Notes: generated by a model not told the origin, from the letters alone. Numbered from the stretch's first letter, positions 7,977 through 16,543 are shown. The stretch: DNA of 46,000 bases from CABZJG01 sp965659715 (GCA_965659715.1 CBFHXE010000013.1:1-46000); one strand, 5' to 3'. A program made the numbers and translations.

Positions 7977-9755
7977 TTATCCGACCTGTTGCACACGCAT
8001 GTCGGATGCTGAGATACCAGCCACTGCAACAGGCTTTTTCATCGCATCACGGCGGAACGGCTCGCCCAGCTCTTGGTTGATCATGGCCTCAATCAAAGTG
8101 GTTTTGCCGTTTTTCATCTGATCCGTGATGGCCGTGTTCAGCGCATCGCGCAACTCGTCCATTGTGTGTGCCTGCACCCCTTGCAAGCCGCAAGCCTTGG
8201 CAATGCCAGCATAAGAGACTTGGGTGTCCAGTTCTGTGCCGACAAAATTGTCATCATACCAGAGGGTTGAGTTACGCTTTTCGGCGCCCCATTGGTAATT
8301 GCGGAACACGATCATTGTGATGGGCGGCCATTCCGAGCGGCCAATGGCCGTCAATTCGGTGACCGCAATGCCAAAGGCGCCATCGCCGGCAAAGCCCACA
8401 ACAGGCGTATCAGGGCAGCCGATTTTGGCGCCGATGATGGCAGGCAAACCATAGCCGCAGGGGCCAAAAAGCCCGGGAGCAAGATATTTGCGCCCTGTTT
8501 CAAAGGTAGGATAAGCATTGCCGATCGCACAGTTGTTGCCGATGTCCGAGCTGATAATGGCCTCTTTGGGCAGAGCGCTTTGAATGGCGCGCCATGCCAT
8601 GCGGGGGCTCATCCAGTCGGGCTTGTCGTCCCGTGCCCGCTGGTTCCAAGTGGTGCCCGGATCATCATCTTCGTGATCCATGCTCGACAGCTGCTGCGCC
8701 CATTGGGATTTGGTTTGCGCAATGGCCGCTTTACGCTCGGTGCGGCCGCTATCACCGGCACTGTCTGAAAGTCGGTTGAGCAATGAATTTGCCACTTGTT
8801 TGGCGTCACCAATGATACCAACAGACACTTTTTTGGTCAGCCCAATGCGGTCGGGGTTGATATCAACCTGAATGATCTGGGCGTCTTTGGGCCAGTAATC
8901 AATTCCGTAACCGGGCAGGGTGGAAAACGGATTAAGCCGTGTGCCCAGACACAGCACCACATCCGCTTGCGAAATCAGGTCCATACCAGCCTTGGATCCG
9001 TTATAGCCCAGAGGTCCAGCAAAAAGCGGATGCGAGCCGGGGAAGGCGTCATTGTGCTGATAGCCAACACAGACCGGTGCATCCAGACGCTCGGCCAGTT
9101 TCATAGTGTCGCCGATGGCATCCGCCAGCACGACACCTGCGCCGTTTAGGATCACCGGATTTTTTGCACTGCTGAGCAGATCAGCAGCTTGTTGCAATGC
9201 GCTTTCACCGCCGGCTGGCCGCTCATAGTCGATCATTTCGGGCAGATCGATATCAATCACTTGGGTCCAGTAATCGCGTGGCATGTTAATTTGCGCCGGC
9301 GCCGAGGCGCGTTTTGCATTGGCAATAACCCGGTTGAGAACCTCTGCCACCCGCGATGGATCGCGCACCTCTTCTTGATAGGCGACCATATCTTTGAAAA
9401 GCGCCATCTGCTCGACTTCCTGAAAGCCGCCCTGACCGATGGTTTTATTGGCGGCTTGCGGGGTGACCAACAGCAGCGGTGTATGGTTCCAATAAGCGGT
9501 TTTTACTGCGGTGACGAAATTGGTAATCCCGGGGCCGTTCTGGGCAATCATCATGCTCATCTTACCAGAGGCCCGTGTGTAGCCATCGGCCATCATGCCG
9601 CCAGAGCCTTCATGTGCACAGTCCCAGAACGTAATGCCGGCTTGGGGGAAAAGATCGGAAATCGGCATAAAGGCAGAACCGATAATCCCAAAGGCATGCT
9701 CAATGCCATGCATTTGCAGGGTTTTTACAAAAGCTTCTTCTGTGGTCATTTTCAT
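7977..9755 (-). CDS. xsc: Sulfoacetaldehyde acetyltransferase
   Basis: 592 residues of the thiamine-diphosphate enzyme family. The catalytic Glu lies in the N-terminal PYR domain, and a ThDP-binding GDGAFGIAVTEL motif sits about thirty residues before FRNYQWGAEK. The enzyme cleaves sulfoacetaldehyde with phosphate into sulfite and acetyl phosphate. Length and the neighbouring pta, tauE and tpa make Xsc far more likely than acetolactate synthase. The start codon is preceded by AGGAG about ten bases away; a second ATG lies two codons in. It is probably the first gene of xsc-pta-tauE-soeABC, 123 bases downstream of tauR. Confidence 0.96.
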   Translation of the reverse strand: MKMTTEEAFVKTLQMHGIEHAFGIIGSAFMPISDLFPQAGITFWDCAHEGSGGMMADGYTRASGKMSMMIAQNGPGITNFVTAVKTAYWNHTPLLLVTPQAANKTIGQGGFQEVEQMALFKDMVAYQEEVRDPSRVAEVLNRVIANAKRASAPAQINMPRDYWTQVIDIDLPEMIDYERPAGGESALQQAADLLSSAKNPVILNGAGVVLADAIGDTMKLAERLDAPVCVGYQHNDAFPGSHPLFAGPLGYNGSKAGMDLISQADVVLCLGTRLNPFSTLPGYGIDYWPKDAQIIQVDINPDRIGLTKKVSVGIIGDAKQVANSLLNRLSDSAGDSGRTERKAAIAQTKSQWAQQLSSMDHEDDDPGTTWNQRARDDKPDWMSPRMAWRAIQSALPKEAIISSDIGNNCAIGNAYPTFETGRKYLAPGLFGPCGYGLPAIIGAKIGCPDTPVVGFAGDGAFGIAVTELTAIGRSEWPPITMIVFRNYQWGAEKRNSTLWYDDNFVGTELDTQVSYAGIAKACGLQGVQAHTMDELRDALNTAITDQMKNGKTTLIEAMINQELGEPFRRDAMKKPVAVAGISASDMRVQQVG

Positions 9756-9824
9756 TGGCTGAGGTCTCCTGAAAGCACAAATTAGAAAGCGCTCCCGTAG
9801 CGCCGTTATTTTGTTCAGGTTTTA

Positions 9825-9852
9825 GGCCCTAGGGCAGCGCATCGTTAGGGCC
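9825..9852 (-). terminator. Possible weak terminator or attenuator between tauR and xsc
   Basis: GGCCCTA (9825-9831) pairs with TAGGGCC (9846-9852) around a 14-base loop. On the - strand it is followed by a poor A/T-rich tail. A second small hairpin (GCGCT/AGCGC, 9789-9803) lies closer to xsc. They may end tauR transcripts or lower read-through; neither is a strong terminator. The same stretch holds CTGGCCCTAA, a weak match to the candidate TauR repeat. Confidence 0.35.
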
Positions 9853-9878
9853 AGATCGCAAGTCAGCATATAGCCAGA

Positions 9879-11333
9879 TCACCCTATTGCTGTCGCTATT
9901 TTCTCAATACCTTGGGCAATACGATCAGTGGGAATTGAAGAATACGCCAGCCGGTAAAATTCGCGGGGCGCAGTGGAACCGGCAAAAAATTTATGTCCCG
10001 GCTCGATCAGAATACTGTCGTTGCGCAGCCGAACCGCCAGCTCTGCGGTATCGGTACCTTTGGGCGCTTGCATCCAAAACGACGAGCCGCCATGCGAGCC
10101 CTTTCCGGCTATTTTCAAGCCGCAGTTTTGGATCGCTTGCTCCATAACGGCGCTGCGTTTCTGATAGGTTTTGCCCATCCGTTTGATCAGGGAATTGTAA
10201 TGCCCAAGGCTCAAAAAATAGGCTGCAGTGCGTTGAATATGACCGGGGGGGTGGCGCAGCACGCTGGCGCGCAGCGCGCGGGCTTCTTTGATAAAGGGGG
10301 CTGAGCCAACAAGATAACCAAGCCGCAGCCCCGGGAACAGAGATTTTGAAAACGAGCCGACGTAAATCACCCGCCCGTCCTGATCGAGCGATTTCAGCGC
10401 CGGGGAGGGTGGCTTTAAAAAGGACATCTCAAACTCGTAGTCATCCTCGATAATCAGCGCGTCCAATTCACGGGCGCGGTCCAGCAGATCCTTGCGCCGT
10501 GCCAGTGGCATCGTAGCCGTGGTGGGACATTGATGGCTTGGGGTGGCGAAAATGACATTACTTTCGGGGGGGATATCATCTGGCGGCAGGCCAAAATCAT
10601 CTACATCAATTGCGGTAATATGGCAGCGGGACTGGTGCAAAATACCACGCAGCGCCGGATAGCATGGGTTTTCTATCACCGCAGTACGCCGCTGTGTAAG
10701 CAGCACCTGAGTGGCCAGCCAAAGGGCATTTTGCGCACCAAGCGTGACCAAGATTTCATCGGTGCCTGCTATAATTCCGCGCCGGGGCAATGTGTGACGG
10801 GCAATAAATTCAAGCAGTTGCGGGTCATCGCGATCAAAGTAATCTGCTGTTAATGCCGGAAAATCCTTTGCCCCCAAGGCCTGTAAAGCACAGAGGCGCC
10901 AATTGGCATGGTCAAACAGCGTGGGATCAGTTTGGCCATAGATAAAAGGGTATCGATACTGCGCCCAGTCTTCCGGTTTGTCGAGCCAGCTGTCATCATA
11001 AAACCGCTGCCCAAGTGCGCGGTTCCAATCCACGCGGTCTTCTGTTTGCGGGCGTTGGTCAAATTTGGGCGGCTCCGGTGCGTTTGGAGAGACAAAATAG
11101 CCCGAGCGGCCTTTGGAAATCAGGTAATCATTGGCCAGAAGTTCGGTATAGGCCAGTGTCACAGTAATCCTGCTGACCCCAAGATGCGCGGCAAGCCGCC
11201 GTGTCGAGGGCAGCTTTTCGCCCTGCAGAAAGCGGCCAGACAGTATCCCATTGGCAATCATCTGCTGGATGCGAGCTTGCAGTGTGCCCAAGGTGTTGGC
11301 TTCTAGGAAAAATGTTTCAATGGGTATGGCCAT
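9879..11333 (-). CDS. tauR: TauR, MocR-type GntR regulator of taurine genes
   Basis: 484 residues. The N-terminal winged helix-turn-helix of the GntR type covers roughly residues 15-80 (GEKLPSTRRLAAHLGVSRITV). It is fused to a fold-type I aminotransferase domain with the PLP-lysine segment GSFSKSLFPGLRLGYL. This MocR architecture matches TauR, the activator of taurine utilisation described in Rhodobacter capsulatus. Its place between tpa and xsc supports that. Other MocR paralogues (GabR, PdxR, EhuR types) have the same build, so the name rests on context. It likely binds the direct repeats upstream of tpa. Confidence 0.9.
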   Translation of the reverse strand: MAIPIETFFLEANTLGTLQARIQQMIANGILSGRFLQGEKLPSTRRLAAHLGVSRITVTLAYTELLANDYLISKGRSGYFVSPNAPEPPKFDQRPQTEDRVDWNRALGQRFYDDSWLDKPEDWAQYRYPFIYGQTDPTLFDHANWRLCALQALGAKDFPALTADYFDRDDPQLLEFIARHTLPRRGIIAGTDEILVTLGAQNALWLATQVLLTQRRTAVIENPCYPALRGILHQSRCHITAIDVDDFGLPPDDIPPESNVIFATPSHQCPTTATMPLARRKDLLDRARELDALIIEDDYEFEMSFLKPPSPALKSLDQDGRVIYVGSFSKSLFPGLRLGYLVGSAPFIKEARALRASVLRHPPGHIQRTAAYFLSLGHYNSLIKRMGKTYQKRSAVMEQAIQNCGLKIAGKGSHGGSSFWMQAPKGTDTAELAVRLRNDSILIEPGHKFFAGSTAPREFYRLAYSSIPTDRIAQGIEKIATAIG

Positions 11334-11425
11334 AGGGACAACTTAAACTGGCTCTATGGGTTTGGCAAACTGGTATTATTCCAAAAGGCCTGGACAGCTG
11401 GGACAATATTGCAGTGGAAAAATTG

Positions 11426-11462
11426 AAGCCTCCGATTTGTGATCACATCACACCGGAGGCTT
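11426..11462 (-). terminator. Stem-loop downstream of tpa
   Basis: AAGCCTCCG (11426-11434) and CGGAGGCTT (11454-11462) form a nine-base perfect stem. The loop contains a second palindrome, TGTGATCACA. On the - strand the right arm is followed by TCAATTTTT, a usable U-rich tail, so this probably ends or attenuates tpa transcription before tauR. Confidence 0.6.
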
Positions 11463-11525
11463 TTATCACCCGAAATAGCCCTGACCATTTTTTGGCGTGG
11501 AAGGATACACCAAAAAGTCAGCGTT

Positions 11526-12914
11526 TTAACCGCCAAAGACGCGCGTAAGCGCCTGGTCCACGGCATCGGTGATATGATCAATGTCATCCGCGCTCGAGAT
11601 GAGCGCCGGACTAAAGCAAAGCGTGTTGTTGAGCCCCGGCAAAGAGCGATTGGTGGCGCCGATGATCACACCTTGCGCCATACAGTCGGCGACCACAGCC
11701 TGAACCTGTTTTTCTGGCGCCGGCTCTTTGCTGGCGCGGTCGCTGACCAGTTCGGCCCCGCAGAACAGCCCTTTGCCGCGCACGTGACCAATGATGGTAT
11801 GCTTTTCCGAGAGCGCATTGAGGTTTTCAATCATCCGAGCGCCCATTGCCAATGTGTTGTCCAGCAACCCCTCGTCTTCGATGATCCGCATATTTTCAAT
11901 CGCCGCCGCCGGCCCTGCTGTGCAGCCGCCAAAGGTTGATATATCGCGGAAGTAATTCATCGGATCGCTGGCATCGTCTTTGAACATGTCAAAAACGTCA
12001 TCTGTCGTGACCAGACAGGCAATCGCCGCATAGCCCGAAGCCACGCCTTTGGCCATGGTGACCATATCCGGCTTGACGCCATAATTTTGATAGCCAAACC
12101 ATGTGCCGGTCCGGCCAACACCGCAAACCACTTCATCAATATGTAGCAGGATATCGTATTTTTTGCAGATCTCCTGAACCCGCTCCCAATAACCTTCGGG
12201 CGGGGTGATGACACCGCCGCCTGCCGTCACTGGCTCAAGACAAAGAGCGCCGACTGTATCGGGGCCCTCGGCCAAGATCACCTCTTCGATCGCATCGGCG
12301 GCGCGCTTGCCGTAGGCTTCGCCGGTGAGATCCCACTGGGCACGATATTCTAGACAATGGGGCACGCGAATGAAGCCGGGCGCGAAAGGACCGTATTGCG
12401 CATTGCGTTCATCCTGACCACCGGCGGAAAGCGCGCCGATTGTGGTGCCATGATAGTCACGGTCACGATACAGAATTTTGTGTTTTTTTCCGCCGTAGCG
12501 CTTGTGGGCAATCTGGCGCACCATTTTAAACGCTTTTTCATTCGCCTCAGAGCCTGAGTTGCAATAATAAACCCGGTGCAGTCCCGGCATTTTATCAATC
12601 AGCTGTTCGGCAAAGGTGGCGCCGGGGATCGAGCCGGCCGAGCCGGCAAAGTAATTCAGCTTGACCAGTTGGTCGCGCACTGCGTTCGCGATGCTTTCGC
12701 GGCCATAGCCAACATTTACCGTCCAGACACCGCCGGACACCCCATCCAGATGCTCTTTTCCGTTCTGGTCCCAAACCCGCATCCCTTTGCCTTCGACAAT
12801 GATCCTTGGCTCGCCGGTTTCAAACGGCTTGTGCTGAATTAGGTGATGCCAAATATGATCTCGGTCTGCATCGACAATTTTTGACAGGTCGTTTTCACGA
12901 ATGTTGCCGTCCAT
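11526..12914 (-). CDS. tpa: Taurine-pyruvate aminotransferase
   Basis: 462 residues, class III (omega) aminotransferase. It has the substrate and cofactor phosphate loop near YYCNSGSEANEKA, the aspartate in HIDEVVCGVGRTG and the Schiff-base lysine at about residue 289 (MVTMAKGVASGY). Tpa moves the amino group of taurine to pyruvate, giving sulfoacetaldehyde and alanine. Start and ribosome site are clear: AAGGA lies seven bases before the ATG. It is transcribed divergently from tauABC, with tauR behind it. No alanine dehydrogenase gene, needed to recycle pyruvate, is in the window. Class III enzymes are similar to each other, so the substrate comes from the neighbours. Confidence 0.93.
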   Translation of the reverse strand: MDGNIRENDLSKIVDADRDHIWHHLIQHKPFETGEPRIIVEGKGMRVWDQNGKEHLDGVSGGVWTVNVGYGRESIANAVRDQLVKLNYFAGSAGSIPGATFAEQLIDKMPGLHRVYYCNSGSEANEKAFKMVRQIAHKRYGGKKHKILYRDRDYHGTTIGALSAGGQDERNAQYGPFAPGFIRVPHCLEYRAQWDLTGEAYGKRAADAIEEVILAEGPDTVGALCLEPVTAGGGVITPPEGYWERVQEICKKYDILLHIDEVVCGVGRTGTWFGYQNYGVKPDMVTMAKGVASGYAAIACLVTTDDVFDMFKDDASDPMNYFRDISTFGGCTAGPAAAIENMRIIEDEGLLDNTLAMGARMIENLNALSEKHTIIGHVRGKGLFCGAELVSDRASKEPAPEKQVQAVVADCMAQGVIIGATNRSLPGLNNTLCFSPALISSADDIDHITDAVDQALTRVFGG

Positions 12915-13296
12915 TTATTCATCCTTAAGTTGTGGCAGGAGTGCAATAGGCCTGCGCATAGAATCTTTGAACCTAGTCAAGCCTATTATTTGCACTTCCC
13001 GATAGGTCCAGATTTATATTAGATTTAAGTCCAAAATATTGAGATTTTCGATGATTTATGCTGGAAAATATGATTAAATAATTGGATTCTAATAATAAAA
13101 ATAAAACACTAATTTCCAATTATGCCTCAAAAGGGATGTTCAAAATGGTCAATGCTGAAAATAATCGTTGATCGGAATCATCTTATCGGGTCGGATTGCA
13201 AAGCAGGCTTGCCCCGATGGTGGCGAGCACAGAAATTCTGCCCTGTTGGCAGAAGGAAGGCGCCTCAATTATGAGGCAAACAACGGGAGTATATAA
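12915..13296. promoter_or_regulatory. Divergent tpa-tauA control region
   Basis: 382 bases without a gene. The central part is A/T-rich. Near tpa it contains the direct repeat described separately and a TTGACT hexamer on the - strand (complement of 12975-12980) that could be a tpa -35 box, though I see no convincing -10. Near tauA there are two small hairpins: TTCTGCC/GGCAGAA at 13236-13254 and GCCTCA/TGAGGC at about 13262-13277. These are followed by GGGAG seven bases before the tauA start. The hairpins would lie in the tauA leader if transcription starts upstream of them. Confidence 0.7.
13002..13034 (-). promoter_or_regulatory. Candidate TauR direct-repeat operator
   Basis: On the - strand TTGGACTTAA (complement of 13025-13034) is followed by CTGGACCTAT (complement of 13002-13011). 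The two starts are 23 bases apart, roughly two helical turns. The shared core is YTGGACYTA. MocR regulators characteristically bind direct repeats, and a CTGGAC-type repeat has been described for TauR in Rhodobacter capsulatus as far as I recall. It lies about 90-120 bases upstream of the tpa start. Confidence 0.6.
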
Positions 13297-14304
13297 ATGT
13301 CGATTAAATCGAAACTAATGGGCGCTGTTGCCGGCACCACCATGGCGCTCAGCGCGCAGGCTGCGTTTGCCGGTGGACATGGCGAAATCACTGTGGCCTA
13401 TTTCCTCGAGTGGCCAATGCCATTTGAGTATGCAAAGCAAATGGGCACTTATGACGAAGAGCTTGGCGTCAAAGTGAACTGGGTAAGCTTTGAGTCCGGT
13501 GTGAAAATGTCAGCAGCGATGGCCTCAGGTGACGTGCACCTGTCCGTTAGCCAAGGTGTTCCACCTTTCGTGGTTGCAACATCAGCCGGTCAAGACTTGC
13601 AAATTCTGGATGTGGCTGTGAGCTACGCGGACAACGACAACTGTGTTGTCAGAAGCGATCTTGAAATTGACAAAGACAGCACTGCTGAATTGGCAGGCAA
13701 GAAAGTGGCTGTACCTTTGGGCACAGCGGCCCACTACGGCTTCCTCAAGCAAATGAGCCATTTTGGCGTTGATGTTGGCAGCATGGAAGTTGTGGACATG
13801 GATCCGCCGGATGGTGCCGCGGCGATTGCCCAAGGCGCTGTTGACATGTTCTGTGGCTGGGGTGGTTCGCTGCGCCGCGCCAAAGAGCACGGCAACATTC
13901 TTTTGACAGGTGCCGAAAAAACCGAGCTGGGTATTTTGGTGTTTGACGTAACTTCTGGCCCCGCGGGCTGGGTTGCCGAAAACAGCGATCTGGTTGCCAA
14001 GTTCCTGAAAGTAACAGCCGATGCCAACGCAATGTGGGCAGACTCTTCTAACCATGCAATGATGCTTCCTGCGATTGCAAAAGATGCAGGTATGGATGAG
14101 GCCGCAACTGCGGATACAATGGCGACATTTGTGTTCCCAACAGTTGACAGCCAGTTGTCTTCAACATGGCTTGGCGGCGGTGCGCAGGAATTCATGAAAG
14201 GCGTTGCAGACGTCTTTGTGAACGCCGGCAGCATCGATTCAGCACTGGATAGCTATGTTGGCAACGTCAACACAGGCCCACTGGAAGCCGCTCACGGTAT
14301 GTAA
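13297..14304 (+). CDS. tauA: Taurine ABC transporter, periplasmic binding protein
   Basis: 335 residues. A signal peptide with AFA-GG cleavage near residue 25 is followed by a type II periplasmic binding fold of the nitrate/sulfonate/taurine (SsuA/TauA/NMT1) family. It starts EITVAYFLEWPMPFEYAKQ and has GVKVNWVSFESGVKMSAAMASGDVHLS early. It delivers taurine to TauBC. GGGAG lies seven bases upstream of the ATG. A strong GC hairpin without U-tract follows the gene, so the binding protein may be made in excess over TauBC. Specificity for taurine is inferred from the cluster. Confidence 0.93.
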   Translation: MSIKSKLMGAVAGTTMALSAQAAFAGGHGEITVAYFLEWPMPFEYAKQMGTYDEELGVKVNWVSFESGVKMSAAMASGDVHLSVSQGVPPFVVATSAGQDLQILDVAVSYADNDNCVVRSDLEIDKDSTAELAGKKVAVPLGTAAHYGFLKQMSHFGVDVGSMEVVDMDPPDGAAAIAQGAVDMFCGWGGSLRRAKEHGNILLTGAEKTELGILVFDVTSGPAGWVAENSDLVAKFLKVTADANAMWADSSNHAMMLPAIAKDAGMDEAATADTMATFVFPTVDSQLSSTWLGGGAQEFMKGVADVFVNAGSIDSALDSYVGNVNTGPLEAAHGM

Positions 14305-14314
14305 GTAAACGACT

Positions 14315-14336
14315 GCGGGCCGGTTTGCCGGCCCGC
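14315..14336 (+). other. Intercistronic hairpin between tauA and tauB
   Basis: GCGGGCCGG (14315-14323) and CCGGCCCGC (14328-14336) form a perfect nine-base GC stem with the loop TTTG. No T-run follows, so it is more likely an mRNA 3'-end stabiliser or partial attenuator than a terminator. Such elements commonly raise binding-protein transcript levels over those of the permease genes. Confidence 0.65.
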
Positions 14337-14402
14337 GGGATGCGCCAATATTTCGTTTCATTTGAAATTGTCTCCACTAAAAGTAGGAAGAGAAAGGCGG
14401 CC

Positions 14403-15209
14403 ATGTCTGGACTGTCCATCCAAAATATATCCATGCGCTTTGATTTGCCAAACGGTGATTGGGTCCAAGCGCTTAAGGATGTTACACTCGATCTAAAAGC
14501 GGGTGAATTAATGTCGGTTTTGGGCCCCTCGGGCTGCGGCAAAACCACATTGCTCAATATTGTTGCCGGCTTTCTTGCGCCAACGCAGGGTGAGATTTTA
14601 CTCAATGGTGAAAAAGTTGTCGGCCCCAGCGCCGAGCGCGGCATGGTGTTTCAACAAGGCGCGCTGTTCGAATGGATGAACGTGCGCGAAAACGTCGGCT
14701 TTGGGCCACGTATGAAAGGTATAAGCGCTGCGCAAGCCCGCGAAAAGGTCGATCACCTTCTGGATGTGGTCGGGCTTCAGGATTTTAAAGATAAAGCTGT
14801 CTACGAGCTCTCGGGAGGCATGCAGCAAAGGGTTGCTTTGGCCCGCTGCTTGGCCAATGACCCCGATGTCATTTTGATGGATGAGCCGCTGGGGGCGCTT
14901 GATGCGCTGACGCGGGAAAAAATGCAGTCGCTGGTTTTGAAACTTTGGAAAGAAACCGGCAAAACAATTATTCTGATTACCCACTCGGTGGAAGAGGCTT
15001 TGCTGCTTGGCGAACGGCTTTTGGTAATGGCGCCGCGTCCGGGCCGTATTCACCGCGAATATCGTCTGCCATTTGCCGACCTTGGTGTCGATGCGGACCT
15101 GCGCGAAATTAAAAAGCACGCTGACTATGGCGAAAAACGCGAAGAGATTTTGGAAATGATCTGGAATATGGAAGAAGAGATCATGGGACGTACGGAGGCA
15201 GCGGTCTGA
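14403..15209 (+). CDS. tauB: Taurine ABC transporter, ATP-binding protein
   Basis: 268 residues. Walker A is GPSGCGKTTL, the ABC signature is LSGGMQQRVALA and Walker B is VILMDEPLGALD, with an ITHSVEEALLLG switch region. This is the nitrate/sulfonate/taurine ATPase subfamily. The ATG at 14403 is used because GGAAGAG lies upstream and the family consensus starts with the LSIQNISMRF segment. An in-frame upstream extension from 14325 would run through the intercistronic hairpin tail. The stop overlaps the tauC start (TGATG), giving coupled translation. Confidence 0.94.
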   Translation: MSGLSIQNISMRFDLPNGDWVQALKDVTLDLKAGELMSVLGPSGCGKTTLLNIVAGFLAPTQGEILLNGEKVVGPSAERGMVFQQGALFEWMNVRENVGFGPRMKGISAAQAREKVDHLLDVVGLQDFKDKAVYELSGGMQQRVALARCLANDPDVILMDEPLGALDALTREKMQSLVLKLWKETGKTIILITHSVEEALLLGERLLVMAPRPGRIHREYRLPFADLGVDADLREIKKHADYGEKREEILEMIWNMEEEIMGRTEAAV

Positions 15210-16543
15210 TGGACGTACTAATCAAACTTTCCCAAGAGCTGGGCTCGATCTTGGTTATCCTAGCCTCGGCGGTGCCCTATATCGCCGGTTATATCGGCTT
15301 AATTCTTCTTACCCTCTTTGTTTGGAGGGTGGTGAAACGGCTTCTCACGCCCAAGCAGGATTTCGGCTCTTTGAAAACCGTGACATTCGGTGATGAAAGC
15401 GCTGTAAGTTCAAATTTTGCCGCCTCGGTTGTGTCCATCGTGCTAATTTTGATTTTGTGGGGGTCCTTTACCGGATCAAAGATTCTACCTTCCTTTCTTC
15501 ATATGCCCGGTGCCTTTCAAGGCGAAACCGAATTTACCTATACGGCGGAAACCGATAGCGGCCTGCGCGATGATGCCACTGTTCAGGTCATTGTGCATGG
15601 TATCGGGGAAGACGTGAAATTACCCAAGATCGATCTTGGTGACGGCTTTGCCAAAAATGATGTCATGGCGGTCAAAGCCTATCGCACAAAATTGCTGAAG
15701 TGGGATAAAAACGACGATGAGAACCGCAAAATGGGCACCAAGGTTATTGCCATAAACGGCCAACCGATTGCAAAGGGCGGATCGGTCTATCTTGATGATT
15801 TGCGGGTTGCAGTGACACCTAAAGGCACATTGAATGTTGAGCCCAACAAGGGCTGGCAGATGGAACCTATCTGGCTGCCATCCCCCGAGGCGGTCTGGAG
15901 ACGGCTCATCGAGATATCAACCGGAGGGTTCAAAAATTTCCCGCTGCTCGAGCATCTGGGCTTTTCACTCTTCCGGGTTGTGGTCGGATTTTTAATTGGC
16001 GCCATGGTGGGGATACCTTTGGGCTACGCCATGGGCTTGTCCGATTGGTTTCGTGGCTGGTTTGATCCGATTGTCGAGTTTATGCGGCCTGTGCCGCCGC
16101 TTGCCCTGATCCCGTTGGTGATTATATGGGCCGGTATCGGCGAGGTCGGCAAAGTGATCTTGCTGTTCCTTGCCGCGCTTTGGATTATGGCCATTGCATC
16201 CCGGGCCGGGGTGTCTGGGGTCAAGATATCCAAAGTCCATGCAGCCTATTCTCTAGGCGCGAGCAAATGGCAGATTATGCGCTATGTGATTATTCCCAAC
16301 AGCCTGCCGGAAATCTTTACCGGCGCGCGGGTGGCCATGGGCGTGTGCTGGGGCACCGTGGTGGCGGCAGAGCTTGTGGCGGCGGAAAAAGGCGCTGGCA
16401 TGATGATCATGGTGGCGTCAAAATTCCAGCAGACGGATATCGTTATCTTGGGCATTATCCTTATTGGGATCATCGGCTTTGGTATTGATATGCTGATGCG
16501 CTGGGCCGAGCGGATCATGGTGCCTTGGAAGGGACGCGGCTAA
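15209..16543 (+). CDS. tauC: Taurine ABC transporter permease with inserted soluble domain
   Basis: 444 residues, against about 275 for Escherichia coli TauC. The last ~220 residues are a normal binding-protein-dependent permease, with the EAA-type cytoplasmic loop at about 349-369 (GASKWQIMRYVIIPNSLPE). Before it come two hydrophobic helices (about 12-43 and 70-90) and a hydrophilic, strand-rich segment of about 115 residues (102-218). This segment sits where E. coli TauC has only a short periplasmic loop between its first helix and LPSP. The insert should be periplasmic if the permease topology is kept. Its function is unknown. It is followed by a strong terminator. Confidence 0.92.
   Translation: MDVLIKLSQELGSILVILASAVPYIAGYIGLILLTLFVWRVVKRLLTPKQDFGSLKTVTFGDESAVSSNFAASVVSIVLILILWGSFTGSKILPSFLHMPGAFQGETEFTYTAETDSGLRDDATVQVIVHGIGEDVKLPKIDLGDGFAKNDVMAVKAYRTKLLKWDKNDDENRKMGTKVIAINGQPIAKGGSVYLDDLRVAVTPKGTLNVEPNKGWQMEPIWLPSPEAVWRRLIEISTGGFKNFPLLEHLGFSLFRVVVGFLIGAMVGIPLGYAMGLSDWFRGWFDPIVEFMRPVPPLALIPLVIIWAGIGEVGKVILLFLAALWIMAIASRAGVSGVKISKVHAAYSLGASKWQIMRYVIIPNSLPEIFTGARVAMGVCWGTVVAAELVAAEKGAGMMIMVASKFQQTDIVILGIILIGIIGFGIDMLMRWAERIMVPWKGRG

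Noticed and set aside
9189..9785. A long + strand frame antisense to xsc
   Set aside because: It is a shadow of the xsc codon structure; the - strand frame has clear ThDP-enzyme motifs.
12915..13296. A small RNA gene or riboswitch in the tpa-tauA gap
   Set aside because: Only short local hairpins are visible, with no recognisable conserved fold or terminator.
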